Below, piece by piece: positions 9,490 to 19,160 of a stretch of 64,000 bases of DNA. A program made the position numbers and the translations under genes. Under the pieces are notes generated by a model, which saw only the letters and a program-made list of their open reading frames with translations, was not told the DNA's origin and did no database searches. Source of the stretch: Methylovirgula sp. 4M-Z18 (GTDB lineage: Bacteria; Pseudomonadota; Alphaproteobacteria; Rhizobiales; Beijerinckiaceae); contig NZ_CP149575.1 in the NCBI RefSeq assembly GCF_037890675.1, forward strand, positions 62,001 to 126,000, written 5' to 3'. Position 1 is the stretch's first letter. Each line of letters begins with the position of its first letter.

Positions 9490-9598
9490 GCCTCGACCGC
9501 TTCGGTCGCCAAATCGTGATCGGGGCGGCTTCTCCGTCTGCTGACACGGCGTTGTCAGTTGGCGGGCCCCAACAATACTCACTCTGGCCAAGCTTACC

Positions 9599-10153
9599 AT
9601 GCCGCTGTCGTCAAGTCTTATAGCGGTCATCAGCCTAGCGCTCCAGGGCGCCGCCGTCCTAATGGGCGGTATCAGCGCTTACTACATCTGGCGTCAACTG
9701 ACAGAGGTAGCGCTGTCAGGACAGGCAAACGTGAGCGAGCGGCTGGCCTCGCAGAGCTTCGAAATCTTGAAATGCATCGCCGATGATCCACGGCTCTATG
9801 AGTATTTCAATGAGAACAAGCCGCTCTCGGAGGACAGTCCGGAACGGGCCAAAGTGCTTTGTTGCGCCGAAATAGTGACCAATTTCCTGGAACACATTGT
9901 TCTCCAACGCCCTAGCCTGCCAAGGGCATCAAAAGAAGCGTGGATGCTCTACGTGCGCGATCATTACTTTGCGAGCATTGTTGTGAGGGAATTCGTGGGT
10001 CGGCATCGCGAGTGGTACGCGGATATATTTCTAGAGTTTATCGATCCGGATCAGACCGGCGCCTCAAGTCGCGACGAGCCTTCGACCAGACGGATGCCAT
10101 GTTCCTCTGCGCACGCAATATCTGGTCACGACAGGAGCGGCTTCGGCCCGTAA
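9599..10153 (+). CDS. Hypothetical protein with N-terminal membrane helix
   Basis: I do not recognise a named family. The 184-aa product begins with a hydrophobic helix (LIAVISLALQGAAVLMGGIS), then a mostly helical soluble domain with conserved-looking aromatic patches such as YVRDHYFASIVVREFVGRH. The last ~35 residues (from DPDQTGASSRDEPSTRR) have a different, low-complexity character and lead into the broken resolvase region, so the native C-terminus was probably replaced at a junction near 10050. Membrane-anchored proteins of this shape are common in Rhizobiales and mostly uncharacterised. Confidence 0.6.
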   Translation: MPLSSSLIAVISLALQGAAVLMGGISAYYIWRQLTEVALSGQANVSERLASQSFEILKCIADDPRLYEYFNENKPLSEDSPERAKVLCCAEIVTNFLEHIVLQRPSLPRASKEAWMLYVRDHYFASIVVREFVGRHREWYADIFLEFIDPDQTGASSRDEPSTRRMPCSSAHAISGHDRSGFGP

Positions 10154-10195
10154 AGAAATTGTGATTTCCTCCTCGGTAAGAAAGCGTTCGTTTAC

Positions 10196-10218
10196 GGACA
10201 GGGCGAAATGCCCTGTCC
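10196..10218. repeat. Perfect inverted repeat upstream of the resolvase
   Basis: GGACAGGGC (10196-10204) and GCCCTGTCC (10210-10218) pair perfectly around GAAAT. A further dyad-like stretch with repeated CGAACAT follows at 10240-10262. Lying ~65 bp upstream of a serine resolvase start, these may be part of a res site or resolvase operator. Confidence 0.45.
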
Positions 10219-10281
10219 ACAAATTACCTTGACGGATTTCCGAACATAGCGAACATTTCGGACGGCCTATTGGGACGAAAA

Positions 10282-10888
10282 ATGCCCATGCCACGCGCCT
10301 TCGCCTATGTCCGTGTCTCCACGACCGGGCAAACCACCGAGAACCAAGTTCAGGAGATCGAAGCTGCCGGTTTCCAAGTCGAAACCCGGCGGATCATCGC
10401 TGAGGCGGTCTCCGGAAGTACCGCCATTGCGCAGCGCCGGGGGCTTCTCCCGGCTCCTGGAGAAGCTGGAGTCCGGGGATGTTTTGATCGTCACCAAACT
10501 TGATCGCCTCGGCCGTGACGCGATTGACGTCAGCGCCACAGTCAAGATGTTGGCCGAAATACAGGTGCGGGTCTATTGCCTCGCGCTCGGTGGAGCCGAT
10601 CTCACCAGTTCAGCCGGCAAGATGACAATGAACGTGCTCGATGCCGTCGCACAATTCGAGCGGGATTTGCTGATCGAACGGACGCAATCCAGCCTTAAGC
10701 GCGTCAAGTCGGAAGGCTGGGCGCTCGGGCGCCCGTTTGCCCTGACCGAAAAACAGAAGTAGGACGTGCGCGACGACCTGGCGACCGGAATGAGCATCTC
10801 GGCGATTGCCAGGAAGCTCCAAACCGGCCGGCAGCCAATCATGCGTGTGCGGGACGAAGGTTCACGCTCCATAGGGCCTCAGGTGTAG
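10282..10888 (+). pseudogene. Serine resolvase/invertase (TnpR-like), frameshifted
   Basis: The N-terminal catalytic part reads in one frame (MPRAFAYVRVSTTGQTTENQ, with the catalytic Ser in RVST) up to AIAQR. The rest (GFSRLLEKLESGDVLIVTKL and DRLGRDAIDV) reads one frame over. The switch falls in the G run at 10439-10443, consistent with a +1 insertion. An in-frame TAG at 10760-10762 then interrupts the protein before the C-terminal HTH (AIARKLQTGRQPIMRVRDEG). Two lesions make this a dead Tn3/plasmid-type resolvase. No transposase partner is left nearby. Confidence 0.88.
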
Positions 10889-11173
10889 GATTACGAAGGC
10901 ACTCTTGTTCCACCCGCCACAATGAAACGGCAGCGCCATTATTAGTTGCCAAAAGCGTGACTGGACTGGACTGTGTCTTGGAGGCGGCCCGTCACTTTTC
11001 AACGGGTTCGGTCATTGATGATCGCTTTCGAAGGTGGGCATGATGTTGTTGCGGAGTAGACTAGCAGCGGACAGGCTCTATTGATCACGATCAAAGCTGT
11101 GCACACGGGCGCTCTTCACGCGCGTTAGGTTCGCGGGTTAGCACCGCTGGAGACACCGCGGCGCTTATTCCGC

Positions 11174-13678
11174 TTAACTCGGCAGGTATTCTCGGCTCCA
11201 GCTTTCGCTGACGACACCCGCCGCCACCAGACTGTCGATGCTGGCGTCGTCGTAGCCCAGCGTTTGCAGGACGCGCCGGGTCGACGCACCGTATTTCTCG
11301 GCGGACGCTAATTGGCTGACCTTGCCGACAAGCGGTCTGACCGCGAGGGGGTCGAGAAGGGTCACCGCGTGGCCGCTCGGGTGGTCTGCATAACGCGAGA
11401 ACGCATAGCTGCCGCGGTCGGTGCCCGGAGAGCCATCGGCGGGACGGCAATTGCCGGCACGAAGGGACTCGATGTCGTCGCAGATCACCGCGCCGATATC
11501 CGCCGCCCGCAGGCGAGCCGTCCAGGTTGCGGCGTCTTCCCCGCCGAAAGCGCGTGCGAGGAAGTCTTCTCTCTCCCCCGGGTCCAGCGCGACGAGATCC
11601 TTCAACCCTTCCACCATGAGAAAGCGCGGCAGGTCCCGCTCGGATGCGCCGAGCAGTAACCATCTATCCGCGGCCTTGTAGAGATGATTGAGGGCATCCG
11701 TCCCCATTGCCGCCCGTCCCGCCGGCTCGTTGAAGGGGCTGCGCCCGATATAGTCGTAGCAGAACGGCATCTGAGCCAGTCCGCTGAGGGCTGAAAGGGA
11801 GGTGCGCGGGCGGCCGATCCGGCCGATACGCCGTTTCTGGAAGAGGGCGGCCCCGATGCCGAGTGCTGCCCCAAAGCCGCACATGACGTCGATGGTGCCG
11901 ACATGGGCATGCTCCTCGGGCGTTTCCATGCCGCCGCCGAAGCGCAGCATGATACCGGTGGCGGCCTGCACGAGATCGTCATAGCCCAGATAGTCGGTGC
12001 GGGGGCCGCGCCGCACGCCGCCAAAGCAATCGAGCTGGCAGAAGATCGCGTTCGGGTTGAGCGTACGCAAGCCCTCGGCGTCGAGGCCCATGCTCTTCAC
12101 CTGGCGGTCGGTGGCATTCCAGACGACGACGTCGACCGAGCGGACCAGCTCTTCGAACAAGGTGCGTCCCTCGGGGGACCGGATGTCGGCGAGCAGCGAT
12201 TGCTTGCCGCGCATATGCGTCATGCCGAAGATCACCGTGTTCCAGCAATCGTAGAGGGGGGAAGCCGGGTCGATCTTGATCACCTCGGCCCCGAAGCGGG
12301 CAAGATAGGCCGCCGAGTGCGGGCCGGCGATGACGTTGCAAAGGTCGAGGACGCGAACGCCGTCGAGCCAGCCTTTTCGTTCGGACCGCGGCGCTTCGCG
12401 GACAGCCGGGGAATCAGGCCGTGCGGAGAGAAAGTCCAGCGCCTCCTCGAAGCTCACGGCCTTGCGCGGGGCCGGTGTGAGCATCGCCTCGCCGCTCTCC
12501 TGCAGCCAGGCCATCGCTCCGGGCTGGATCATGCGGCCATAGACGGGATCCTCGACTTCCACCATCAGCCCAGCGCTCTCGGCATGGTCGTCGCTGATCC
12601 ACTCCTGCAGCCAGCGCTGCGGCGCACCGGGAAATTGCCCCTTGCCGAAGATGCGTTCCCATTCCTTCGCGGTGCGGGTGAGGAAGATCTCTTTCATGCG
12701 GGCCGCGATCCTGTCGGCCCAATGCTTGGGCAGGGGATAGACGCCGAGCGAGACGTCCGAGGACCATTCCGACACGGGCAGATAGGTGTCCGGTTCTTCG
12801 GAAAGGCCTTCCGAAACCAGCTCGTCATACAGGCCCAGCGTCTGCAGGCAGCGTTTGGCGTGATACCTGTGGCTGGGGCAGACCACGTAGAAACTGCGTC
12901 CGTCCTTGCACATGTAGCTGCGATAGAAGGGATCGAGGAAATCCTGCAGCGCTTCATAGGTAACGTTCATCGGCAGGCCCTCGCCCTGCCGCCGCTCGAT
13001 TTCGCGCTCGCGCTGCGTTTGGTAGCGCAGGGGGTAGTTCTCGATCCGGATCGAATTGTAGCTGAGGCCCTCCATCACGGCGCTGGCGAGAGGCACCTCG
13101 ATCTGGTCGCCAGCGCCGGTCATCTCGCGCGCCTGCAGCGCCAGCACGGCCGCGGAAGCGGCCAGCATGGTCCCGTAGGCGGAAGCCAGCGGTAGCGGCG
13201 AGAAGCAGGGGTTGATGCCCATCAACACCCGGTTGAGCCCCATGTCGGTGAAGACGCCGGAGGACGCGGCGACGACGGATTCGAAGGCGCGCCATTCGCG
13301 GCGCAGTTCGTCATTGGAGGCAAAGCCGGGGATCGAAACGGTGATGAGTTCGGGGCGCACCTGGCGCAGCACCTCGAAATCAAGGCCGAGACGAGCCATC
13401 ACGCCCGGGCGGAAGTTCTCGATCACGATATCGGCCTGGGTGACGAGCTCTCGGGCCTTCGCCAGGCCCTCCGGGGTCTTCAGGTCCAGACGGAGCGTGA
13501 GCTTGTTGCGATTGAGCGTCGCATTGGCCGGGCTGTCCCAGAGCGGGCCGGCCGGCGGATCGATATGGACGACGCTGGCGCCGAGATCGCCCAGGATCAT
13601 CGCCACGGCGGGCCCGGCGATGTACTGCCCGAAATCGACAACCGTGACACCGCAGAGCGGAAGGACTGAACGTTGCAT
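11174..13678 (-). CDS. CaiB/BaiF (family III) CoA transferase, two fused domains
   Basis: The start is ATG 13678. A TTG at 13717 would overlap the upstream gene and is less likely. At ~834 aa the protein is twice the usual ~400 residues. The first copy begins [20 protein letters not shown] and the second, near residue 440, begins [20 protein letters not shown] followed by a second [12 protein letters not shown]. Both are CoA-transferase III domains, which normally act as interlocked dimers, so this fusion may be a covalent pseudodimer. It lies 29 bp after the GMC oxidoreductase stop on the same strand, suggesting an operon in which an oxidised alcohol or acid is then activated as a CoA thioester. 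Substrate unknown. Confidence 0.9.
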   Translation of the reverse strand: MQRSVLPLCGVTVVDFGQYIAGPAVAMILGDLGASVVHIDPPAGPLWDSPANATLNRNKLTLRLDLKTPEGLAKARELVTQADIVIENFRPGVMARLGLDFEVLRQVRPELITVSIPGFASNDELRREWRAFESVVAASSGVFTDMGLNRVLMGINPCFSPLPLASAYGTMLAASAAVLALQAREMTGAGDQIEVPLASAVMEGLSYNSIRIENYPLRYQTQREREIERRQGEGLPMNVTYEALQDFLDPFYRSYMCKDGRSFYVVCPSHRYHAKRCLQTLGLYDELVSEGLSEEPDTYLPVSEWSSDVSLGVYPLPKHWADRIAARMKEIFLTRTAKEWERIFGKGQFPGAPQRWLQEWISDDHAESAGLMVEVEDPVYGRMIQPGAMAWLQESGEAMLTPAPRKAVSFEEALDFLSARPDSPAVREAPRSERKGWLDGVRVLDLCNVIAGPHSAAYLARFGAEVIKIDPASPLYDCWNTVIFGMTHMRGKQSLLADIRSPEGRTLFEELVRSVDVVVWNATDRQVKSMGLDAEGLRTLNPNAIFCQLDCFGGVRRGPRTDYLGYDDLVQAATGIMLRFGGGMETPEEHAHVGTIDVMCGFGAALGIGAALFQKRRIGRIGRPRTSLSALSGLAQMPFCYDYIGRSPFNEPAGRAAMGTDALNHLYKAADRWLLLGASERDLPRFLMVEGLKDLVALDPGEREDFLARAFGGEDAATWTARLRAADIGAVICDDIESLRAGNCRPADGSPGTDRGSYAFSRYADHPSGHAVTLLDPLAVRPLVGKVSQLASAEKYGASTRRVLQTLGYDDASIDSLVAAGVVSESWSREYLPS

Positions 13679-13707
13679 GATGGCTTCTTCGCTTGTTCGA
13701 GGGAGGA

Positions 13708-15426
13708 TCAGGCGCAAGCATCCTGCCGGATCAGGCGCGCGGCCTTCTCGGCGATCATCAGGGTCGGCGAATTGGTGTTGCCGCTGGTGATCGCCGGCAT
13801 GATGCTCGCATCGACCACGCGCAATCCGTCCACCCCGCGGACGCGCAAGCGGCTGTCGACCACCGCCAACCGATCGTCATCGCGTCCCATTTTGGCGGTA
13901 CCGACCGGGTGGAAGATGGTGTTGGCGATGTCGCCGGCGAGCTTGGCCAGTTCCTCGTCGGTCTGGAACTCGACGCCCGGCTTCCATTCCACCGGCTTGT
14001 AGGGGGCCAGCGCCGGCTGGCTCGCCACACGACGGACATGACGCAGGCTGTCGGCGGCGACCTTGCGGTCCTCGGCCGTGGAGAGATAGCAGGGCGCGAT
14101 CGCCGGTGCGTCCGCCGCCCGGCTGGAGCGGATGCGCACGCTGCCCCGGCTGGTCGGATTGAGATTGCACACGCTCGCCGTAAAGGCCGGAAAGTCGTGC
14201 AGCGGCTCGCCGAAGGCGTTCAGGCTGAGCGGCTGCACGTGATATTCCAGATTGGCATGGGTGCGGCCGGGATCGGAGCGGCTGAAGGCGCCGAGCTGGG
14301 AGGGCGCCATGCTCATCGGCCCGCTGCGCCGGATGAGATATTGGAGGCCGATGCCCATCTTGCCGACAAGGCTGTTCGCCAGGGTGTTGAGCGTGCGAGC
14401 GCCCTCGATCTTGAACACCGCCCGGATCTGCAGGTGGTCCTGCAGGTTCTCGCCCACGCCCGGCAACTCGTGCACGACCTCGATGCCGTACGACCGCAGC
14501 AGGCCGGCCGGGCCGATGCCGGAGAGCTGCAGGAGCTGGGGAGAGCCGATGGCACCGGCCGAGAGAACCACCTCGCGCCGGGCCTCGACCTCGACCAGTC
14601 CTCCGCCGCGCCGCAACACCACGCCGGTGCAGCGGCGGCGGCCGTCACCCCCGGCGGCGAAGGTGAGGCGCTCGACCTCGGCCTGTGTCCATACGCTGAG
14701 ATTGGCGCGCCCGCGGGCGGGCCGCAGGAAAGCCTTGGCGGTGTTCCAGCGCCAGCCGGCCCGCTGGTTGACGTCGAAATAGCCGACGCCCTCATTGTCG
14801 CCGGTGTTGAAATCCTCGCTGCGGGGCACCCCGGCCTGCACCGCCGCCGCCGCAAAGGCGTCCAGGATGTCCCAGCGCAGGCGCTGCTTCTCGATGCGCC
14901 ATTCGCCGCCATGGCCGTGCAGGTCGGAAAAGCGGCTGTTGTCGCCGGTGGCGGGATTGGCACCGCCGTCGAGGCGGTAATGGTCCTCATGGGCCTTGAA
15001 ATCCGGCAGGCTGTTGGCCCAGCTCCACGCCTCGTCCCCGGTCGCGGCCGCCCAGCCGTCATAGTCGCGCGCCTGGCCGCGCATATAGATCATGCCGTTG
15101 ATCGAAGAGCAGCCGCCCAGCGTCTTGCCGCGCGGATAGCGCAGCGACCGCCCGTTCAGGCCCGGCTCGGCTTCCGTCTGGTAGAGCCAGTCCGTGCGGG
15201 GATTGCCGATACAATAGAGGTAGCCGACCGGAATGTGGATCCAGGGATAATTGTCCGCCCGCCCCGCCTCCAGCAGCAGTACTCGGCGCGAGGGATCGGC
15301 GGAGAGACGATTGGCCAGCAGGCAGCCGGCCGTGCCGGCGCCGACAATGATGTAATCAACGATTTCACGATTGGCCACGATGCCGCCCCGCGTAAGGAGG
15401 GCTGGTGCCGTACCAAAAGCCCTCAT
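13708..15426 (-). CDS. GMC-family oxidoreductase (choline/alcohol dehydrogenase-like)
   Basis: The ~572-aa flavoprotein starts at ATG 15426. A later GTG at 15378, just before the FAD domain, is an alternative. It has the N-terminal ADP-binding [18 protein letters not shown], the GMC signature [20 protein letters not shown], the second signature [16 protein letters not shown], and the C-terminal active-site regions [10 protein letters not shown] (catalytic His) and [19 protein letters not shown] enzymes oxidise alcohols with FAD. Choline dehydrogenase and polyethylene-glycol dehydrogenase are the nearest types by eye. It is the first gene of a two-gene operon with the double CoA transferase, divergent from a LysR regulator. 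Confidence 0.92.
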   Translation of the reverse strand: MRAFGTAPALLTRGGIVANREIVDYIIVGAGTAGCLLANRLSADPSRRVLLLEAGRADNYPWIHIPVGYLYCIGNPRTDWLYQTEAEPGLNGRSLRYPRGKTLGGCSSINGMIYMRGQARDYDGWAAATGDEAWSWANSLPDFKAHEDHYRLDGGANPATGDNSRFSDLHGHGGEWRIEKQRLRWDILDAFAAAAVQAGVPRSEDFNTGDNEGVGYFDVNQRAGWRWNTAKAFLRPARGRANLSVWTQAEVERLTFAAGGDGRRRCTGVVLRRGGGLVEVEARREVVLSAGAIGSPQLLQLSGIGPAGLLRSYGIEVVHELPGVGENLQDHLQIRAVFKIEGARTLNTLANSLVGKMGIGLQYLIRRSGPMSMAPSQLGAFSRSDPGRTHANLEYHVQPLSLNAFGEPLHDFPAFTASVCNLNPTSRGSVRIRSSRAADAPAIAPCYLSTAEDRKVAADSLRHVRRVASQPALAPYKPVEWKPGVEFQTDEELAKLAGDIANTIFHPVGTAKMGRDDDRLAVVDSRLRVRGVDGLRVVDASIMPAITSGNTNSPTLMIAEKAARLIRQDACA

Positions 15427-15545
15427 CGATCCGAACAATGCTTAGTCTCTCCATTAACGTTGAAATATCTCGCCTGAACAGGCAGAAAAGTCTCATCTCA
15501 TCATTAGATTTTTCAATATAGGAATATGCGGAACAGGAGCCTGCG

Positions 15546-16439
15546 ATGCGTGATCTGCCTCCCCTGAAAGCGCTGCGCGCCTTCGAAGCCTGCGTTCGCC
15601 TCGGCAGTTTCACGCGTGCCGCCCAGGAACTGAATGTCGGGCAGCCGGCGATCAGCCATCAGATCCAGACGCTAGAGCAGGATATCGGCAGCGCGCTGTT
15701 CGAACGGCGGGGCGCGCGAACCGTGCCCACGAGCGAGGCGCTCGGCTATCACCGTCGCATCGCCGGCGCCCTGTCAGACATGGCGCAGGCCACGGTCGAG
15801 ATGCGGCGCAATGCGCGTCGGACGGCGCTGGCCCTGTCAACCTATCCCGGCCTTGCCATGTTCTGGCTGATGCCCAGACTCGCGGTTCTGCGCCAAACAG
15901 AGCCTCAGCTTATTGTCCGTGTCACCACGGCCGAGCGAGACGAGGACATGCGGATCGAGGATGCCGACTGTGCCATTCTGTTCGGCGACGGCCACTGGCC
16001 CGGCTTCGAAAGCCGCCTGTTGGTCAGGGAGGAGGTGGTGCCGGTCGCGGCACCGGCAATGGCAGCCCGCGTCAGGGAGCATTCCCGTGCAAGTCTGCTC
16101 GAGCAGGGCCCGCTGATCCACCTCGGGGATCAAAGCCATCGCTGGTTTACCTGGCAGGATTGGCGCGACCGGCGCGCGCCGGACGCCGGGCGGATCGATG
16201 CCAGCGTTCATGTCACCAATCATGCGATTGCCATCCATCAGTCGCTGATGGGCGCGGGCATTGCGCTCGGCTGGCGCGGCGTGGTCGAAGACCTGCTTGC
16301 CAACGGGCTGCTTGTAACCCTCGACACGGAGCCCCTGCGGTCGAAGCGCGGCTACTACCTGGTGGCGCGGCACAAGATCATGGCTTCCGCCGTTGGGCGC
16401 TCCCTAATCCAGGCTCTCTCCGCCCTGGAACCTCGTTGA
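15546..16439 (+). CDS. LysR-family regulator (GcvA-like)
   Basis: The 297-aa protein starts MRDLPPLKALRAFEACVRLG, a typical GcvA-subfamily opening. The helix-turn-helix SFTRAAQELNVGQPAISHQI is followed by the linker helix and a substrate-binding domain to residue ~290. The gene diverges from the GMC oxidoreductase, the classic LysR arrangement, so it probably controls that operon. The ~120-bp gap contains the small palindrome GCCTGAACAGGC at 15472-15483, which might be part of the site. The ligand is unknown. Confidence 0.92.
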   Translation: MRDLPPLKALRAFEACVRLGSFTRAAQELNVGQPAISHQIQTLEQDIGSALFERRGARTVPTSEALGYHRRIAGALSDMAQATVEMRRNARRTALALSTYPGLAMFWLMPRLAVLRQTEPQLIVRVTTAERDEDMRIEDADCAILFGDGHWPGFESRLLVREEVVPVAAPAMAARVREHSRASLLEQGPLIHLGDQSHRWFTWQDWRDRRAPDAGRIDASVHVTNHAIAIHQSLMGAGIALGWRGVVEDLLANGLLVTLDTEPLRSKRGYYLVARHKIMASAVGRSLIQALSALEPR

Positions 16440-16550
16440 GGTGGCTCTCGTACTCGACGAGGCACTCAGACCTCAATTATGTGCTTACGAGACGAAGGTT
16501 CATACTCCGCACGGTCTTAGCGCAGGATTTTAAACCGCTCTTGTTCTACC

Positions 16551-17111
16551 CCCAAACACGCCATCATCCCGCAGCAGCAATTCGCTTATACGACGGGAAA
16601 GAATGCCTCCGATATAACCCTGGTGATCGATGCCATGGACTTACTGCACAGCGGCCGCTTCGACGGCTTCTGCCTGGTGTCGTCGGACAGTGATTTCACG
16701 CGGCTCGCCGCGCGTATCCGGGAGCAGGGAGTGGACGTGTTCGGGTTCGGCGAGCAAAAGACGCCGGAGAGCTTTCGGCAGGCGTGCCGGCGGTTCGTCT
16801 ACACCGAAAACCTGCTCCCCGGGGCGGGCAGGGACGAACAAGGCACCACATCGACGGACAAGCCTTTGCAGCCGGCGAGCGCCGCTGTGCCGCTGATCAA
16901 GAAGGTGCTGGCGCAGGAGGACACCGAGGACGGCTGGGTCAATCTTGGCACCGTCGGCAAACAGTTGCTGAACCTTGCGCCGAACTTTGACTCGCGCACC
17001 TTCGGGTTCCGCAAGCTCAGCGATCTGATCCGCAAAACAAACCAGTTCGAAGTTCAGCAGGCCGAGGGCGGTCCCGTGCGCATTCGGGTGAAACAAAGAG
17101 GCAAAAAGTAG
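16551..17111 (+). pseudogene. NYN-domain / OST-HTH (LOTUS) protein, N-terminus missing
   Basis: The open frame starts before any good start codon: HAIIPQQQFAYTTGKNASDI and then LVIDAMDLLHSGRFDGFCLV read continuously from ~16560. This is the second half of a NYN (PIN-like RNase) domain with its acidic SSDSDFTRLAARIREQG motif. An OST-HTH/LOTUS domain follows at the C-terminus (GWVNLGTVGKQLLNLAPNFD). The first ~60 residues, including the first catalytic Asp, are absent, and sequence before ~16545 shows no homology. The gene is therefore 5'-truncated at a junction after the LysR gene. Short internal starts at 16623 would give an incomplete nuclease. Confidence 0.8.
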
Positions 17112-17113
17112 CG

Positions 17114-17335
17114 TCAGTCGCCAGCAAGGTCGCTGGGCTTGCGCGGCGTCGGAACGTTACGTCGACGCTCAGGAGGATTTTTCAACTTTGTAGGGAACGC
17201 AGAAGCCTCTAGCTGTGCTCCGCGCGAGACCAGTCCGCCGCTGGGGCGGTTGGGGGCAAGTCGTGCCGCCTGGCGCATGGCTCGTTCGGTGAGGTGCATA
17301 GAGAGGGCCCGGTTCCGCCCTTGGGATTCCTTCAT
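17114..17335 (-). CDS. Small hypothetical protein downstream of the patatin gene
   Basis: This 73-aa basic ORF (MKESQGRNRALSMHLTERAM) lies 39 bp after the patatin stop on the same strand and could be its operon partner. It is Arg- and Pro-rich with no recognisable domain. A plus-strand ORF covers the same bases, and neither has strong support. It is kept only because of spacing and orientation. Confidence 0.3.
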   Translation of the reverse strand: MKESQGRNRALSMHLTERAMRQAARLAPNRPSGGLVSRGAQLEASAFPTKLKNPPERRRNVPTPRKPSDLAGD

Positions 17336-17374
17336 AAAGGCCTCGTCGACCGGGTGATGAACATCCTTCGGCCG

Positions 17375-18565
17375 CTATTCGCGGCCGTGCTCCGCGACAT
17401 CGAACATGAAGACGCCGTCGAGGCTGCGCGGCCGTTCGAGCACTTGGGGATGCCTCAGCGTGCGGACGGTGTCGTAATAGCCTGCCCGCCAGTGATCCTC
17501 CATGCTTCGGCGCGAGAACTCGTAGTCTTTGGAGTCGCCTTCATACTCTTTCGATCGATAAATGAGTTGGATAAGATTCCAGGTCTTGGGCTGGGACGCT
17601 GCGCGCAAAATCTCCACTTCGGAACTCGCCGCCAATTCCTCCGGCAATTTCTCGATGAGTCTCGAGAGGGCGTTCCGCAAAACCTGTATTTCCCGGAAGC
17701 GATCGGATTCGGCGCGGGTCCGGCTTGAATATTGGATTTCTTTCAGCCGCGTCGGAACTTGCGCCATATTGCGCGGCAGCTCGCCGCTAGACGACCAGAG
17801 ATCGACCTGGAATGCGAGTGTATCGCGTTCCGGTTGGTTTTCGACCACCCAACGCAGCGGTGTGTTCGAGATCAGGCCGCCATCCCAGTAGTGCTCGCCG
17901 TCGATCTCGATCGCGGGAAATCCGGGTGGCAGCGCACCGCTCGCCATCACATGCTCAGGGCGGATTCGGTGCGTCGTGGAGTCGAAATTGACGAAGTTAC
18001 CCGTGTGCACATTGACGGCACCAACACTCAAGCGCATGTCATCACCGTTGATGCGGTCGAAATCGACGAGCCGCTCCAACGTTGTTCTGAGCGGGCGCGT
18101 GTCGTAATAACTCGTGGCCTCAATCGAGCCATGTGGCCATAACCAAGAGATCATCGGGCGCGGCTCGAAGAACCCTGATGCGCCCATAGACAAGGCTTGG
18201 CCCGCGCTCCACCGGTTGAGCATGGCGCGAGCAGCGTCGCCCTTGAGCAGCGCCGTGAGATCGGTATCATATCCCAGCGGCCCGGGCGAGGTGACGAGTT
18301 CCCAGAATTGCCTAAGTTTCGCGACGCGCTCATGAGGCGGATTGCCGGCAATAATGGCGGCGTTTATGGCCCCGATTGAAATGCCGGCGGTCCAGTCGGG
18401 GTGGAGTCCCGCCTCGACAAGGGCTTCATAGACGCCTCCCTGATAGGCGCCTAGCGCGCCGCCGCCTTGTAGCAACAAGGCAATGCATTCGAAGGGCAGG
18501 CGTCTCATGGGCCGTTGCGTCAACCTAAGTGGGCGGTGCTTCTCGAGCTGAACATCGTCAAGCAT
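17375..18565 (-). CDS. Patatin-like phospholipase with C-terminal DUF3734-type region
   Basis: The 396-aa protein has all patatin hallmarks: oxyanion loop LLLQGGGALGAYQGGVYEAL, nucleophile elbow in AGISIGAINAAIIAG (GxSxG), and the catalytic Asp in YWDGGLISNTPL. The C-terminal ~120 residues (ending REYEF-like SRRSMEDHWRAGYYD) match the DUF3734-type extension common in proteobacteria, where such proteins often sit near poly-hydroxybutyrate or ketone-body genes. Here it has no such neighbours. It is probably a cytosolic or peripheral lipid acyl hydrolase. Start ATG 18565 fits the domain boundary. It appears intact. Confidence 0.9.
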   Translation of the reverse strand: MLDDVQLEKHRPLRLTQRPMRRLPFECIALLLQGGGALGAYQGGVYEALVEAGLHPDWTAGISIGAINAAIIAGNPPHERVAKLRQFWELVTSPGPLGYDTDLTALLKGDAARAMLNRWSAGQALSMGASGFFEPRPMISWLWPHGSIEATSYYDTRPLRTTLERLVDFDRINGDDMRLSVGAVNVHTGNFVNFDSTTHRIRPEHVMASGALPPGFPAIEIDGEHYWDGGLISNTPLRWVVENQPERDTLAFQVDLWSSSGELPRNMAQVPTRLKEIQYSSRTRAESDRFREIQVLRNALSRLIEKLPEELAASSEVEILRAASQPKTWNLIQLIYRSKEYEGDSKDYEFSRRSMEDHWRAGYYDTVRTLRHPQVLERPRSLDGVFMFDVAEHGRE

Positions 18566-18695
18566 GATGAACTCCTATCATTGTCTCTCTATGCCAAATA
18601 CCAGTCGGCAGCGTGAATTGTCGTTGGATTCCCTATCGCACTTTCCGAGATATGCGGCTTGAATGCGCGTCGGCTTCGAGCCAAGCGCGCTCGAC

Positions 18696-19160
18696 TCACA
18701 TCACAGTTCGACGCACGTTGTCCAAGTCCGCTCTGCCGACGAGGCTGAATTCCAGAAGCGGATCGGGATCGAGTCTCTTGGCCAAGGCCTCTGTCGCGAG
18801 TTGCCGGAGCTCGATGCTCGGTTTCAGAGAAATTTCGACAATGGTGCTAACAACCGCCTCTGCCGTGGCAACAACGTTGGGCGAAGCAAAGAACCGCATG
18901 CGGTTAATAAGTCCGACCAGGTGTTGCTCATCGCCCGTCAGCTCGATCCCGTCACGTGTGTAGGCGCGCAAAAGCAAATTCGACGCGTGGAACACGAAAT
19001 CGGCATAGACTGTCTCCCTTTTCGCAACCTCAGCAGCAACGCGCTGAAGACGGTCTTGGCTGCGTTGCGTGTAGATGGCGGCGATGAGCGAGGTGCCACC
19101 GCCGATGAGAGCACCGACGAGCGCCGAGACCGGACTCAAAAGGGCTGGATCGATATTCAT
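18696..19160 (-). CDS. Hypothetical protein with N-terminal membrane helix, coupled to RND pump
   Basis: The 154-aa product begins with a hydrophobic helix (LVGALIGGGTSLIAAIYTQR), then a helical coiled-coil-like soluble part ending RADLDNVRRTVM. Family not recognised. The ATG overlaps the RND stop by 4 nt (ATGA), so it is translated with the efflux operon and could be an accessory membrane factor. Similar TM-plus-helix proteins occur singly in many alphaproteobacteria, so the coupling may be fortuitous. Confidence 0.7.
   Translation of the reverse strand: MNIDPALLSPVSALVGALIGGGTSLIAAIYTQRSQDRLQRVAAEVAKRETVYADFVFHASNLLLRAYTRDGIELTGDEQHLVGLINRMRFFASPNVVATAEAVVSTIVEISLKPSIELRQLATEALAKRLDPDPLLEFSLVGRADLDNVRRTVM

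Noticed and set aside
11903-13195. 430-codon plus-strand ORF opposite the CoA transferase
   Set aside because: High-GC antisense shadow: no domain signal, His/Gly/Arg-rich composition, and the opposite strand has clear duplicated CoA-transferase domains.
13693-15477. 594-codon plus-strand ORF opposite the GMC oxidoreductase
   Set aside because: Shadow of a gene with unmistakable GMC signatures; translation is Arg/Gly/His-rich without motifs.
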